Assembly: GCA_930367215.1 (NCBI GenBank)
Contig: OV884056.1
Span: 124,928,053-124,992,052 of the forward strand
Direction: 5' to 3'
Length of the DNA: 64,000 nucleotides
Origin: Pollenia angustigena
Lineage: Eukaryota; Arthropoda; Insecta; Diptera; Polleniidae
Part shown: positions 1 to 11,014 of the stretch, piece by piece
Position numbering within the stretch: the stretch's first letter is position 1
Layout: every line of letters begins with the position of its first letter
The notes under the pieces: model-generated
Databases searched by the model: none
Seen by the model: the letters and a program-made list of their open reading frames with translations, nothing else
What the model was told of the DNA's origin: nothing
Program-made: the position numbers and the translations under genes

Positions 1-1169
1 TTATCTATTTTAATTTATTTTACATGTTTTTCCTTTACTTCTGTTTTTTCGTACTTTTGTCAAGAATTCTTCTTGAAGTTCAAAGTACATATTTTGTTTT
101 GTTTTTCCATTTTTTTTGTCTTTCTTTTTCTTGCTGACCTTTTCAGCACAACTTGAAGGACAAATGCAAACATAGAGCTCGTGCCTTAGCTTTAACAATA
201 ATTAGTATTGTGGTTATTTTGTTGAACTATTTATGGTTTTTAATCCAAATTTTTTAATATTTTTAATTAGGCTTAAGTTCATCAAATTTAATTTTCATTA
301 AATTATTTTTATGAAGAAAGGAATTTTACAACATGAAAATTAATTAAAATTTACTGATAATTTTTCATTCTTGACTCAATCTGGGCTCGAACCCAGGCGT
401 TTTTACGGACAGGTTACCCTGACATTTCGATTGCAACCACTCAATCTCCTCAGAGGGCTTGCCGTTTAACACTCGCAGCCATCGACGACTGCTGACGTCA
501 TTAGTCAAACATCAATCCTTAAACCAAATTGTATTTAACCTTTGGTAGATCGAAATTTGCTTTGAATGATTATCTATTTTAATTTATTTTACATGTTTTT
601 CCTTTACTTCTGTTTTTTCGTACTTTTGTCAAGAATTCTTATTGAAGTTCAAAGTACATATTTTGTTTTGTTTTTCCATTTTTTTGTCTTTCTTTTTCTT
701 GCTGACCTTTTCAGCACAACTTGAAGGACAAATGCAAACATAGAGCTCGTGCCTTAGCTTTAACAATAATTAGTATTGTGGTTATTTTGTTGAACTATTT
801 ATGGTTTTTAATCCAAATTTTTTAATATTTTTAATTAGGCTTCAGTTCATCAAATTTAATTTTCATTAAATTATTTCTATGAAGAAAGGAATTTTACAAC
901 ATGAAAATTAATTAAAATTTACTGATAATTTTTCATTCTTGACTCAATCTGGGCTCGAACCCAGGCGTTTTTACGGACAGGTTACCCTGACATGTGTCGA
1001 TTGCAACCACTCAATCTCCTCAGAGGGCTTGCCGTTTAACACTCGCAGCCATCGACGACTGCTGACGTCATTAGTCAAACATCAATCCTTAAACCAAATT
1101 GTATTTAACCTTTGGTAGATCGAAATTTGCTTTGAATGATTATCTATTTTAATTTATTTTACATGTTTC
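1..1169. repeat. 570-bp tandem repeat, two full copies plus 30 bp of a third
   Basis: The block beginning TTATCTATTTTAATTTATTT at 1 starts again at 570 and at 1140, where only about 30 bases remain before the sequence diverges. The two full copies are nearly identical, differing by single bases, a short T-run change and a 2-bp insertion near 995. No protein-coding content is apparent. Each copy holds a tRNA-like segment (separate entry). This could be the edge of a satellite array or a local duplication; two copies do not decide between them. Confidence 0.95.
373..452 (-). other. tRNA-like segment with pol III A- and B-box-like motifs (second copy 941-1022)
   Basis: On the minus strand 396-381 reads as a perfect T-arm hairpin, CTGGGTTCGAGCCCAG, which contains a B-box match (GGTTCGAGCCC). 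About 40 bases upstream, 447-433 reads AGATTGAGTGGTTGC, resembling the A-box of tRNA-Leu or tRNA-Ser. Between them is a small hairpin (CAGG-GTAA-CCTG) that could be a degenerate variable arm. The segment recurs at the same place in the second 570-bp copy. I see no acceptor stem pairing and no convincing anticodon arm, so this is a tRNA-derived (SINE-like) promoter remnant and not a working tRNA. Confidence 0.5.
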
Positions 1170-2640
1170 AAACATTAAGTTGAGATGTGTATTTAAGCGT
1201 TTAGTTTCGATATCAACTGAACAAAACAAATGTTTAGTTTGTTGTTTTATACTTAATATGCAAATTGGATTTTTACTTAAATATTTTATTAAGGTTTTCT
1301 TTCTTTTCTTTTGAATATTAAATTTGAGTCTTTACTTAAATATTCATCTTCAAACGTCGAGCTTTTAATTTACTTAAAATTGAAAAAGGTCGAAACAAAA
1401 CCATATTTAGTTAAGGTAATTTACTTCTTGTTTCGAATTTTTAATTTACCTATTAATTCAAATATATTTAATCAATTGTAATTTCGATATCGAATCAAAC
1501 ATTTATTAAATTCTTTTTATTTCAAATATTCAGTTAAAAAAAATTATTTTTGTTTATTCAAAGTAGAAATTTATTAAAATCTTTAATCTAAGCGACCATG
1601 TGGTTAGTATTGGTTATATACTACGTTAATCATTTAGTTAGTTCTAGCTATTCATTAAGTTAGATGTGACTACGTTATACCTAACTAAACATTCGGCTAG
1701 TTTTAGTTATACATTGGGTTAGTCTTAGTTATTCATTCGGTCATTCATTTAGGTAAAAATTTTTTTTTAATATTCTTCTCGTCATTGACTCAAATATTTA
1801 TTTTGATTTAATAATTCCTTCGAAATTTGATTTATTTTTTTTTTTGTATTTTTTTTCTTTTAAGATAAATTTAAGGATAGTTATATTTTTTTCCACCTTT
1901 ACCTTTTCCTTTATTACTTTATTAATAGTTTTCTCTTTAGTTTCTTTTCACATATATTTTCTATTTTACTTTATTCTTTTTCTTTTATTCATTTTTTTTT
2001 TTCAATTTTATACATTTATTAAATAAAGCCATTGGTGAAGACAAATAATACTAAAGAAATTTACTTCTTTAAGGTTCTTAGAGAAAATATGGGTAGTATT
2101 AAATAGGTATAATGGGTTTAGAATAAGGTTTCAAAAAAAATTGATTCTAAGTAGGTAAGTTTTTTCATAGACCAAGAGGTGGTTTATTTATTGTAATTAG
2201 GATATGGACAATGCTCCATATCCATATAGAATTTAATCCGGTTTATAAAAACATCAAATCACTAACATTTATTGTTTTAATGGTCATGGCAATTTATAGT
2301 AATATAAGTAAATAGTCATAAAAATTATTGTAAATTGTTGGTAAGACAAGGGTTAAGGTAATTCTGATAAAAAAAACAAATTTAGTTAATACTATTAAGG
2401 GTTAAAGACAGTATTGTGTAATACGACACTTTTGTGGAAATAAACAATTCGTCTTACTTTATTTGTCAGTTCAATATGTCTAACAAGATTTTGGTTCTAT
2501 ACCGATGGTACTGGCTCCGTAGGGGCCAAAAATTAAACGTTTCCTTTTGTGTTCAATAAACTTACCTGGATGATTTGAGATTGGAGTTAACCATATGCAA
2601 TTGAGGAGTCCGTTTGCTGCCGGTTAAAGCTGGTTCTAAT
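1170..2640. other. AT-rich stretch without recognised genes
   Basis: There are long T and A runs and short open frames of low complexity (phenylalanine-rich near 1844-2026) that look like composition artefacts. Around 1590-1750 there are loose repeats of a 'ttagttatacatt' type phrase. No feature I can support. Confidence 0.6.
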
Positions 2641-2654
2641 TGGTGGGTGTTTTT

Positions 2655-2860
2655 AAAGTTGTTATCCAAAAGGTTGCGGTCTATTGCTGTTGTATGCTGG
2701 AGGGTTTTTACAAATTAAAGCTGAGTCGTAGCCGAGGCTGCTGGAATTATCCGGTGGTTGTATTTTTTTTTAAAGTTGTTGTTGTATGCTCGAGGGATTT
2801 AAAAATTGTTGTTGAGTCGTAGCCAGGTTGCTGAAATTATACGGTGGTTGCTTGATGCCT
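2655..2860. repeat. Degenerate direct repeat of about 80-115 bp
   Basis: The phrase 'aaagttgtt...gttgtatgct(g/c)gaggg...gagtcgtagcc...gctg(g/a)aattatncggtggttg' occurs at about 2655-2760 and again at 2772-2850. The second copy is shorter. Base composition is G/T-rich, unlike the flanks. Origin unknown. Confidence 0.6.
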
Positions 2861-3118
2861 GTTACAGGTGAAGGCTGAAAATATTTTGCTGCAGTTGATA
2901 ACGGTTGCAGTTGTTAAAGGATTTGTCCTTTATGTTGGTGGTCGGAACTAAGACTGGTGGTGAACGTTGTCGTTTTGCGTGTTCTGGGATGTATCAACGG
3001 TGGACAAAGCTCTAAAAACGTTTGACAATTACGGCATCTAGTTTTTCCTATTTTTTTTGTTGTTGTTGTTTAATTTAGTCAGCTATAGTAATAGAAATCT
3101 TCCACTCAAAGGCTCAAA

Positions 3119-3134
3119 GTTGCTTATAAGCAAC
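3119..3134. repeat. 16-bp palindrome GTTGCTTATAAGCAAC (also 3471-3486 and 6964-6979)
   Basis: Three near-identical copies of a palindrome, GTTGCTTANAAGCAAC, lie upstream of the piggyBac gene, in its intron, and just downstream of its stop codon. They differ only in the central bases. Their placement around one element suggests subterminal binding sites for the transposase. That role is inference. Confidence 0.7.
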
Positions 3135-5315
3135 TTTGACTTTCAAAGCTAATATTTCTTTGCCTTTGCAATTTTAGGAATAACGGTAAATTGCATTGTT
3201 TTTTGTTTATGCGTTTTAAGTAATACAATGCAAAAACATCAAAAAATATGTAAACAAACATTTAGTTGTGGGCAAGAATCCAAAGTAAGTGCATGTAAAA
3301 AATTTTTCTCCAAAAACAGAGTCACGTAAAACTGAAATATATTAAAATTTCGAAATTATAAAATTGTTTTATCGGAACTATGGCTGAAAGAAAAGGTAAT
3401 TTTAGTTATAAAAGCAAAAACAAACAAAAAAAAAATTTTATGCAGAGGCTAGGATTTTTTGAAATTAGAAGTTGCTTAGAAGCAACTTTGGTCGTTAAGG
3501 GTATACAAAGTTTTATACGAATACGAGTAAATTGTAGGTGAAAGGCAGAGACGCAAAGGATTGACTGATACAGATATACAGCAAATCATCGATTTTGATT
3601 GCGACAAGTCATCTGATGAAGAGGATGTTATTGAAGATGAATATTTACCAGAAATATTGGAAAAAAAACATTGAGGAAATAATTCCAAATGATCAGGAAA
3701 TTGAGGTGGATAGTAAAGATCGAATTATTTCAAATAGCGAAACTGCTAACATTGAGGCAAGCGCCGCTGCAAATCCTGTTAAAAAAATTGACACCAAAAA
3801 TTTAAAACGGAGAAATAAGAGTATGGAGGCTGTTGACACTACTTGGAAGGAAGAACAAAACTCAGATGCCGTTGTCTTGAAGTCGCCTTTTGAATATTTT
3901 TCAGATTTTTTAGATGAAGAGTTATTTGAATTAATCGCAGACCAAACCAACTTATATGCTCTTCAGAAGAAAGGTATAGAACTTAAATGCCAACCATTTG
4001 AAATTCGACGATATATAGGCACGCTTTTATACTTAGGCATTGTAAAGCTCCCCGATATGAGAATGGCATGGTCAAATAAATTGAAATTAGGTCCCATTTC
4101 TGATTCCTTGTCACGGAATAGATTTGAAAAAATTAAGCAGTTTTTTCACTTCAATGATAACTCGAAGCAACCAGCAAAAGGCCATCCAAACTATAATAAA
4201 TTATATAAGTTACAGCCATTACTTTCTGTACTGAAAAAAAAAATTCAATGCATTGCCTCAGGAGGAGCATCAATCTGTCGATGAATCGATTAAAGCTTTC
4301 AAAGGTCATTCTGGCCTAAAGCAATACAATCCAGCAAAACCACATAAATGGGGCTTCAAAATGTTCACCCGCGCCGGGTCTTCTGGTATGGTATATGACT
4401 TCGCATTGTACGTTGGGGAAGGAACTTGTCCATCCTATGGACTAGGAATATCATCAGATATTGTTCTATATTTAGCATCAACAATGCCAAAGCTTCTGAA
4501 TTACAAGCTTTACTTTGATAATTGGTTTTCATCAATAAGTCTTATGATGGCTCTCAAAGAAATGGGTATTTTTTCAACTGGCACAGTACGTCAGAACAGA
4601 GTTGGAAATTGTGACTTGCTTTCGGAAAAAGAATTAAAAAAACGAGGCAGAGGCTCCTATGATCAAAAATGCGAAATAAATTACAATATTGCAGTAGTTC
4701 GCTTTTTTGAAAATAAGTCCGTGCAAATGCTATCTACGCTTGCAAATGACCAACCATTCACATCATGCAAGCGCTGGAAGAATGCACAAGAAAAACAATT
4801 TATAGAAATACAACGACCAGCAATGATTTCAGAGTACAACAAGCATATGGGTGGCGTCGACTTATTTGATATGCTCATGGAATTATACAAAATAAACCAT
4901 AAATCCACAAAATGGTACAGACGTATTGCTTACTGGTGTATTGGCGCAGCTGTTGTTAATGCGTGGTTGCTGTACCGTAAGCATCTAAAAATCGTTGATC
5001 CCGGCTCTTAGTATATGCCTTTGGTTGATTTCCAGCTAGATACAGCCCAATCGCTGTTAAGTGCGTCAGCTACACTCTGCGCTGATATATCTCGAAAGAG
5101 AGGTCGCCCTTCTTTGAAAGAATCTGACCTTCAGCCCCAATCAAGCAAGTCTTCAGCATCTGCTACTAGCGACTGTTCTGAAATAGGAAGAAGCTCTTAA
5201 AAAAAAGGATATATACACCAGATCCCTCAAACACGATGCGCTATGACAAATTAGAGCATATGGTAGTATGGGGTGAAAAGGGTCGTTGCCGTTTCTGTAA
5301 AACCGCAACGCCCTT

Positions 5316-6783
5316 TTTTTTTTTTTTTTTTTTTTTTACTGTAAGGACCAGCACTCAGGGGATGACCCCTACTAATGCATTGCATTGTGTTGGAACTAGG
5401 AAAATAGGTTATGGGAAGGAGGATAGAGGGAGTAGTGTTTGTGAACATTCGATTTGAACTTAATCATGTTGTAAGTGAGAGGGAAGACTTCTGCAGGAAG
5501 GTTATTCCACATACGAACAGTCCGGGAAAAAAACGAATTCTCTATGTAATGCGTTGTACGATTCACCTGCCAATCGACCACATAAGGATGGGCTCTTGAG
5601 GAAAAACGTGTATTAAGAACAAATGTACGGGTTTCGGGAACCAGATCCCTGATTTCGTCGGAACACATCCCATTATAGTAACGATAAAACAGGCAAATAC
5701 AACCCACATTGCGACGGTGCTCAAGGGAGTCAATAGAATTGGTTACCCTACTGTCACCAATGAGAACCCTCGCCCTCTCCTGCACGCGGTCGAGAAGCTC
5801 CAAAATAGACTTTGAAGCACCGGCCCACACATGAGAGTTGTATTCCATACGCGGTCGGATATAGGTGGTATAAATAGTAAGGAGATGGAGTGAAGTTTAT
5901 CCTACAGCGTCTTAGTAAACCGAGGCACTTGAATGCTTCTTTCGACACCTTGAATATATGTTCAGTCCATCGGACGTCACATTGTATCCTCATGCCCAGA
6001 ACATCAAGAGATTCTGATTCCTCAATAATTATACCACCCATATATACAGATGAGGCACCTTGGTTTGTCGCGCGTTTATGCGTCAGCACGCAACATTGGG
6101 TTTTTCGGGCATTAAAATCGACCCTATTTGCACGACCCCATTCCGAGACCATGTCAAGGTCTCGGCCAAGCGTATCATTCATATTCTGCCTCATAGCAAC
6201 GACATCGGATACGCTTGGTCTGCACTCGAATGAGTACGAATGGCAAAGGTTGCTGTCATCTGCAAAAGAGTAGATAGGGTTGGAAGTTTGACAAAGGAGG
6301 TCATTTAGAAAGATAAGAAATAGAGTAGGAGAAAGAACGGAGCCTTGCGGTACACCTGAATGAATCTTGAACTCGTTTGACGAAACCCCATCTATAACAA
6401 CTCGTATAGTGCGATCTCTGAGAAAACTCGATATAAATCGAGAGAAGTTATCACCGACACCAAACGCAGCAAGTTTTGACAAGAGTGCACCATGCCAGAC
6501 TCTGTCAAACGCCTTGGAAATATCCAAAGCAATTACCTTACTTTCGCCAAAATGGTGAATGGAACGGCACCATTTTTCCGATAACAGAGCTAGTAAGTCT
6601 CCAGTAGAGCGACCTCTACGAAAGCCATACTGGCGGTAGCTTAGTAGGTAGTTTGACTCTAAATATTTGACAAGATGGTAATTTACCATACTCTCCATAA
6701 CTTTGGAGTGCCGAACAAATTGCAATTGGGCGGTAATTGTCAGGGTTATTAGCGGTTACCTTTTTAGGAATTGGCGTTACATT
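5316..6783 (-). mobile_element. 5'-truncated Jockey/CR1-like LINE inserted in piggyBac
   Basis: The element runs right to left: its 5' truncation point is at 6783 and its poly-A tail appears as a T22-23 run at 5316-5338. It is flanked by the direct repeat GCCCTT (5310-5315 and 6784-6789), the target-site duplication. Next to the tail is a short hairpin (AGGGG-TC-ATCCCCT) that is also found in the copy at 9924-10349, so both belong to one family. About 1.47 kb remain, covering the reverse transcriptase and the C-terminal tail. Confidence 0.9.
5396..6783 (-). pseudogene. LINE reverse transcriptase, C-terminal two thirds
   Basis: Copies LINE RNA into DNA at the insertion site. The coding remnant starts inside RT motif 0-1 (PIPKK...NPDNYRPIAI at about 6780-6725), shifts frame near 6715, then reads through RT motifs SYRQYGFRRGRST, ALDISKAFDRVWH, SGVPQGSVLSPTLF and the active-site box FADD (usually YADD). 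A second frame change near 5850 leads to the C-terminal tail ending SNVHKHYSLYPPSHNLFS at 5396. The endonuclease and ORF1 are missing because of 5' truncation. Clade is Jockey/CR1 group by look of the motifs; I cannot place it more exactly. Confidence 0.85.
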
Positions 6784-7114
6784 GCCCTTATCAACATGCT
6801 CTAAATGTAAGGTCCATTTATGCAGTAATACAAATAAGAATTGTTTTTTATCATATCATTACTAGTTTTCTTAATAAACTCGGAAGAATTTAGCTTTTCT
6901 TCCTAAAATAAAATAAAAAATGTATTTGTTTCTTTTAAAATTTGTATACCACTAATGCACATTGTTGCTTAAAAGCAACTTCCTCTGGAGTCCTTCCTGG
7001 AAGGACCTCGTGTCCGAAACTTGGTATATACCTTATCTGAGCCCAAAATAAACAGAAAAACAAGGTTTCATATTTTTAACACCACCTGGAAAAAAGTGGA
7101 CGTGAAAGGGTTAA

Positions 7115-8143
7115 GCTTATTTTGTGTCATTAGGCCAATAATGATCGAGACCAAAAAAAAAAAAACGTGGTTGTGTAAATTGTACACACGTGCATTGCTT
7201 TTTTTATTTCACTGGGCGCCATGTTGTGTGTCGCTGGCACGCCATCTTGCATTTCACGTTCTTTTCGGGACACGTTTTTTTTTATGTGATACACGTTTTA
7301 CCTCTATGTGTTGATTCTATCATATACGATTCACGGCTTATTGCCAGTATTTTCTTGTCCGTATTCCGGCCAGATAGACTTTGCACGCGGGATGATAACC
7401 CTGACAATTATCTCATCAACATAACACGGTATTTGTTTCATAAAACTAGTTTTATTTGTAATTGTTTTTATTCGCTAATGTCCACGTTTTGCTTTTAAGT
7501 AACCAAAATTTCTTACTGTAGTTCTTTTTCCCCATTTAGGCTTCCCGGTGGTATTTGCAATTTTTCTTCATTTTTTTTTTTTATTCAACCGCCATTTTTT
7601 TTTTTTAATCTTTTCACTTTTTATTCTGTATACGTTGTCTCTGCAATCCACCAACTTAACGACTGATCTCGAACAATCTCATCTGTCAAAATCGTTGACT
7701 GGAGCTTTTGGTCAACGCCCTTACTAATCCAGGGCCGTTTAGTTTGTAGAGTTGTATTTTACCGTTCTCCCATAGTGATGATATCCAGAGATGGATACAA
7801 TTAAGTTTTTAAGTGCACAAAAAAAACGCTTAATCCAAATCAACCACCTTGTCCGTCACAGCTATAAACTTAAAAAATGCTCGTTTAGCTACATTATGCA
7901 CAAAAATGTTGCAAACGCTAAAATACGCAAAAACATGCACTAACAAATCGATGCCAAAATTCATAGCAGGCGCTAAAACGGCTAAATATATAGTTTTTGC
8001 CTTCATTGGTCGCACAAGGAAAAACATGCAATTGCATATTTATGGTTTCCCTTGTTATTATGCTATCAAATTGTAAAATTGAGCTAAATTAAGCGGTAGA
8101 TTTTTCAATATAGTAGATGCTTTTTGCCCGGTGGAAATAGAAT
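7115..8143. other. Stretch without recognised genes
   Basis: T-rich DNA with several short open frames but no motif I recognise. The short frame at 7849-8076 contains no known domain. Nothing here can be supported as a gene. Confidence 0.5.
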
Positions 8144-8769
8144 CACACAGAAAACAAATTGATTGGGAAACGGTTGCAGTAATAAAATATTGATCAAGTA
8201 ACATAATTTATTATTGCAACTATTAAAAATGTATAGTTCTAACTGATTTTTAATTCTCTTGATTATTAAAACGCTATTCTAAATGAAATATGATTTCTTC
8301 AACTCTTTTATTAGTTATGATAACTAATTTAATTTAGAATCACAACCGAATTAAATACAGGGCAATACTGAATATTGGTCATTGTTATTAATAATTTGCT
8401 TTCGTCAATAAATTTTGTAATATAAATGTTAATTCATTTATAGCAGCTAATTATTGATTGTAGGAATAGTTTCAATTCGGATACAACAAATGAAAATATA
8501 ATTATTTGGAATTCACAACAAAAAAAAGCAAAAATTCCCAATTGTTTACTAAATTTGCTGTCAAAACATTTAATATAATAGAAATAATTTATAGTTTTAT
8601 ATTTAAACAATATCTTTGCGGTCAAAAACGGAAAAGGTGCAAAAACTAAATTAATAGGGGTAAGTAATTAACGTGTTTTTATAAGAATATAGGTACATAT
8701 GTATGCACGTACATATGTATGTATTATTTTTCTTATAAATACCTGCATACATTCATTCATACATATGTA

Positions 8770-9393
8770 CCCAGCTAGCATTTTCAATCGAAAAAATCTA
8801 CTGGGAATCTAATGAAGTGCGTTTTTGATCGTCGACGAGCACAGTTTTTAATCGTAAAAGATTCCTCGCACGGAAGAAACTGTTACACAAGATGATTCCT
8901 CGCTTTTTTTAATCGTAGAGGGATTCGTTTGAGATTTGTGTAACATCAAGAATCATATGACCCTCATGTAAGAATTCTCTTACAACTCGTGAAATGCTCA
9001 GCTATAACTGAGCCACCTAAACAAGAGCATCCAGTTTTTTCTTCATGACGAGACTATTAATTTTCATACAATGTATACGAAACAAACATTAAGATTAGGA
9101 ATTCAACACCATCCTGTTCAAAAATCTTATTTGGCAGATCCTTAAGTGGGTTTGTTTTAATGAAATTGTATTTACAATAGAAATTTCATGTGTTAAAAAC
9201 GCTTTTATTTAGGAATGTCAGTAATTGTTATATGACTCATAAGGAGCGTCGAAAAAGGTTCATTCCAAGATTGAAGGACTTAATAAAAATTTTATGTTTT
9301 TATTATTGTTACTCGTAAGATAATCATCAGAAGATTCTTTTAGGAGTTGAATATTAAACACAATCGTCTAAAAAACATCCTATGCTAGCTGGG
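8770..9393. mobile_element. 624-bp element with CCCAGCTAGCAT inverted termini and TA flanks
   Basis: Starts CCCAGCTAGCATTTTC and ends ATGCTAGCTGGG, and lies between TA dinucleotides, which fits a Tc1/mariner-type target duplication. A second copy, in reverse orientation, forms the outer part of 23457-26463. Both copies share an internal hairpin-like phrase (ctcgtgaaatgctcagc...gctgagc) and the 'agaatct...cgag' subterminal segment. It has no coding capacity, so it is probably a non-autonomous element. Confidence 0.8.
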
Positions 9394-9566
9394 TAATATC
9401 TTAGACATACATATATATCGATTTGAATCTTCTATTTTTTAATAAATTAATAAATTGGCGAAAATTGTATCATCTCCTAAAATTGTATAATCATACAAGC
9501 TACCGTCACGGTTTTATAGCGAAAACAATTTAAGCTCAAGCGCCATTTCTAGTATGTTTTCTTTTA

Positions 9567-10664
9567 TCTTCTATATATATATAAAAGAGTTGCGTGAGTG
9601 ACTGACTCATTCATCATCGCCCAGCCCAAACCGCTGACCCTAGAAACTTGAATTTAGACCAGAGATTGGTCACTCCCAAAATCGATCCACTAAGACGGGA
9701 TTTTTGGAAATTCGAATGTTTAGAGGGTAAAAAAGGGTAAAAACGAGAAAATTCGGTAACCTTATATCTTCCAAACTAAAAGAGATACAAAACAAATTTA
9801 TTACTTATTGTTGTTCTTTAGAAAAATAAGCGGGCAGGTGTCTGGTACTTTTTTGAAATTCGACCCTTTTAGGGCGTAAACGGGTAAAACCTGAATTTTG
9901 GAACTTTTTGGACACCCCATTTATCTTTATCCAGCTCTATTGACTCTTTAGAGCATCGTCGGAATGTGGGCTGTGTGGCATTGTTCTATCGATATTACCA
10001 CGGAAGATGTTCAGCTGAGATGGGCGAACTCATCCCTGAGACGCGGGTGCATGCCCGTAGCACTCGCCTTTCCAGCAGAGCACATCCGATTGTCGACTGT
10101 CCAATGCATCGCACAACGCATTACAGAGAAAATTCGTTTCTTTGTCGAACTAGCCGTATGTGGAATGGACTCCCGGCAGAAGTCTGCCCAGTCGGATACA
10201 ATTTGGAAAAATTCAAATTAAATGTCCACAAACACTACTCCCTCTTTCCTTCTCCCCATAACCTATTTTCCTAATTCAAACACAATGCATTGCATTAGTA
10301 GGGGGCATCCCCTGAGTGTTGGATAATAATAAAAAAAAAAAAAAAAAAACATTTAAGGGGTGAAAATCGTAACTATTTTTGGTACTTTTTTTACAAAACA
10401 TTTTCCTCCATTCATTAACATATTCGTACTAAATTATGGGCTGCCACTACAATACTGAAATTATTGATACTTTAATGGGGGGAAAAAAGTACCCAAAAAA
10501 AGAAAATACGGGAAATTTTTCTTTAGCTTTTTGGTTCTACTAAAGTATCGGGTTAAATGATAGAATTTAAACAAGCTTAAACCTAGAAAAATAAACTTTG
10601 GCATAAAAATATGTCCACGAAGGAAAAGGAGACGCTAACGAAGTAGCGGGTATATATATGCTAG
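9567..10664 (+). mobile_element. Non-autonomous Helitron
   Basis: The left end reads A|TCTTCTATATATATATAAAAG. The right end is a hairpin, CGCTA-acgaag-TAGCG (10633-10648), then 12 bases, then CTAG|T at 10661-10665. A 5' TC, a 3' hairpin about a dozen bases before CTRR, and insertion between A and T are the hallmarks of Helitrons. The left-end region (gagtgactgactcattcatcatcgcccagcc) is of the kind seen in insect Helitrons. A LINE fragment is inserted at 9924-10349. No helicase is encoded, so it would depend on another copy for replication. Confidence 0.85.
9924..10349 (+). mobile_element. 5'-truncated LINE 3' end, same family as 5316-6783
   Basis: The 426-bp fragment encodes the C-terminal tail only (NVGCVALFYRYYHGRCSAE...SRMWNGLPAEV... 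ending SLFPSPHNLFS near 10274) and ends with the family's GGGGGCATCCCC hairpin, a short spacer and a long A run. It is flanked by CATTTA at 9918-9923 and 10350-10355, the target-site duplication. Removing it and one repeat restores a continuous CCCCATTTAAGGGG in the Helitron. The protein tail has drifted from the other copy but keeps the frame. Confidence 0.88.
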
Positions 10665-10867
10665 TTTATAATATAAAAAAACCTTCTCCTGTAAAATTTT
10701 ATTTTTGTCGCTTAGGCTTTTTCTGCGGTTATGGCTCGATACTGTATGTACATATTGTTTTTATTTTTCTCCGCGTGTTCATTGGTCAAACAAATATATT
10801 ACAAATACATTACATGCAAATCGCTCTGTTTTTTAATTTACAGCTTTAATCAATGTGCGTATTGTGA

Positions 10868-11014
10868 AAACCACTAGACGCTAGAACAAGAAAGAAATTG
10901 CGTTCAATTGCCGCCAATGATTGCTTTAATGGTACATTAAGTGATAAGCTTTACACCTTTGAAAATCTGTTGGATGATGTGGAAAGCTGTATGTCTGTGA
11001 TTGTATATAATTAA
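10868..11014 (+). other. Possible coding remnant, about 48 residues
   Basis: A short frame reads KPLDARTRKKLRSIAANDCF and continues to a TAA at 11012-11014, with a stop just upstream. The composition (balanced, charged, few low-complexity runs) stands out from the AT-rich surroundings, so it may be a decayed exon, but I recognise no family. Confidence 0.2.

Larger units (their letters stand above)
3380..6865 (+). pseudogene. piggyBac transposase (DDE_Tnp_1_7 family), frameshifted and interrupted
   Basis: Cut-and-paste transposase acting at TTAA sites. A likely first exon is ATG 3380 to 3395 (MAERK), followed by a 142-bp GT-AG intron (3396-3537) and a second exon beginning in phase. Exon 2 runs through an acidic N-terminal region (RKGLTDTDIQQIIDF) and the catalytic core. 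The three family aspartates are all present: in QSVDESI near 4275, in YFDNWFSS near 4515, and in GGVDLFDM near 4857. The frame is lost three times, each at an A8-A9 run (3661-3668, about 4238-4247, about 5199-5206), and there is one in-frame TAG at 5009-5011. The cysteine-rich C-terminal domain begins RCRFCK near 5290, is cut at 5315 by the LINE, and resumes at 6790 as CSKCKVHLC...NCFLSYH with its stop at 6863-6865. Identification is firm; function is lost. Confidence 0.9.
3119..7114 (+). mobile_element. piggyBac-type DNA transposon, broken, with a LINE nested in it
   Basis: The element is defined by its transposase (next entry) and by the matching 16-bp palindromes at 3119 and 6964. The sequence GGGTTAA at 7108-7114 fits the right terminus plus TTAA target of piggyBac elements, but I could not find the matching TTAACCC left end, so both limits are approximate. 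A 5'-truncated LINE (5316-6783) interrupts the 3' part of the gene. After the palindrome at 6964 the 3' untranslated tail runs to the putative right end. Confidence 0.75.

Noticed and set aside
373..452. Functional tRNA gene
   Set aside because: A T-arm and A/B-box-like motifs exist, but there is no matching acceptor stem and no sound anticodon arm.
1844..2026. 60-codon open frame, Phe/Leu/Ile-rich
   Set aside because: It runs through T-rich low-complexity DNA and has no domain; such frames are expected by composition.
2348..2354. GGGTTAA as the left end of the piggyBac element
   Set aside because: The orientation is that of a right end; a left end should read TTAACCC, which I did not find.
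3693..3950. 85-codon minus-strand frame opposite the piggyBac gene
   Set aside because: It is the antisense of the conserved transposase coding region and has no features of its own.
5890..6273. 127-codon plus-strand frame over the LINE
   Set aside because: Antisense of the reverse transcriptase including its active site; the minus strand has the recognisable motifs.
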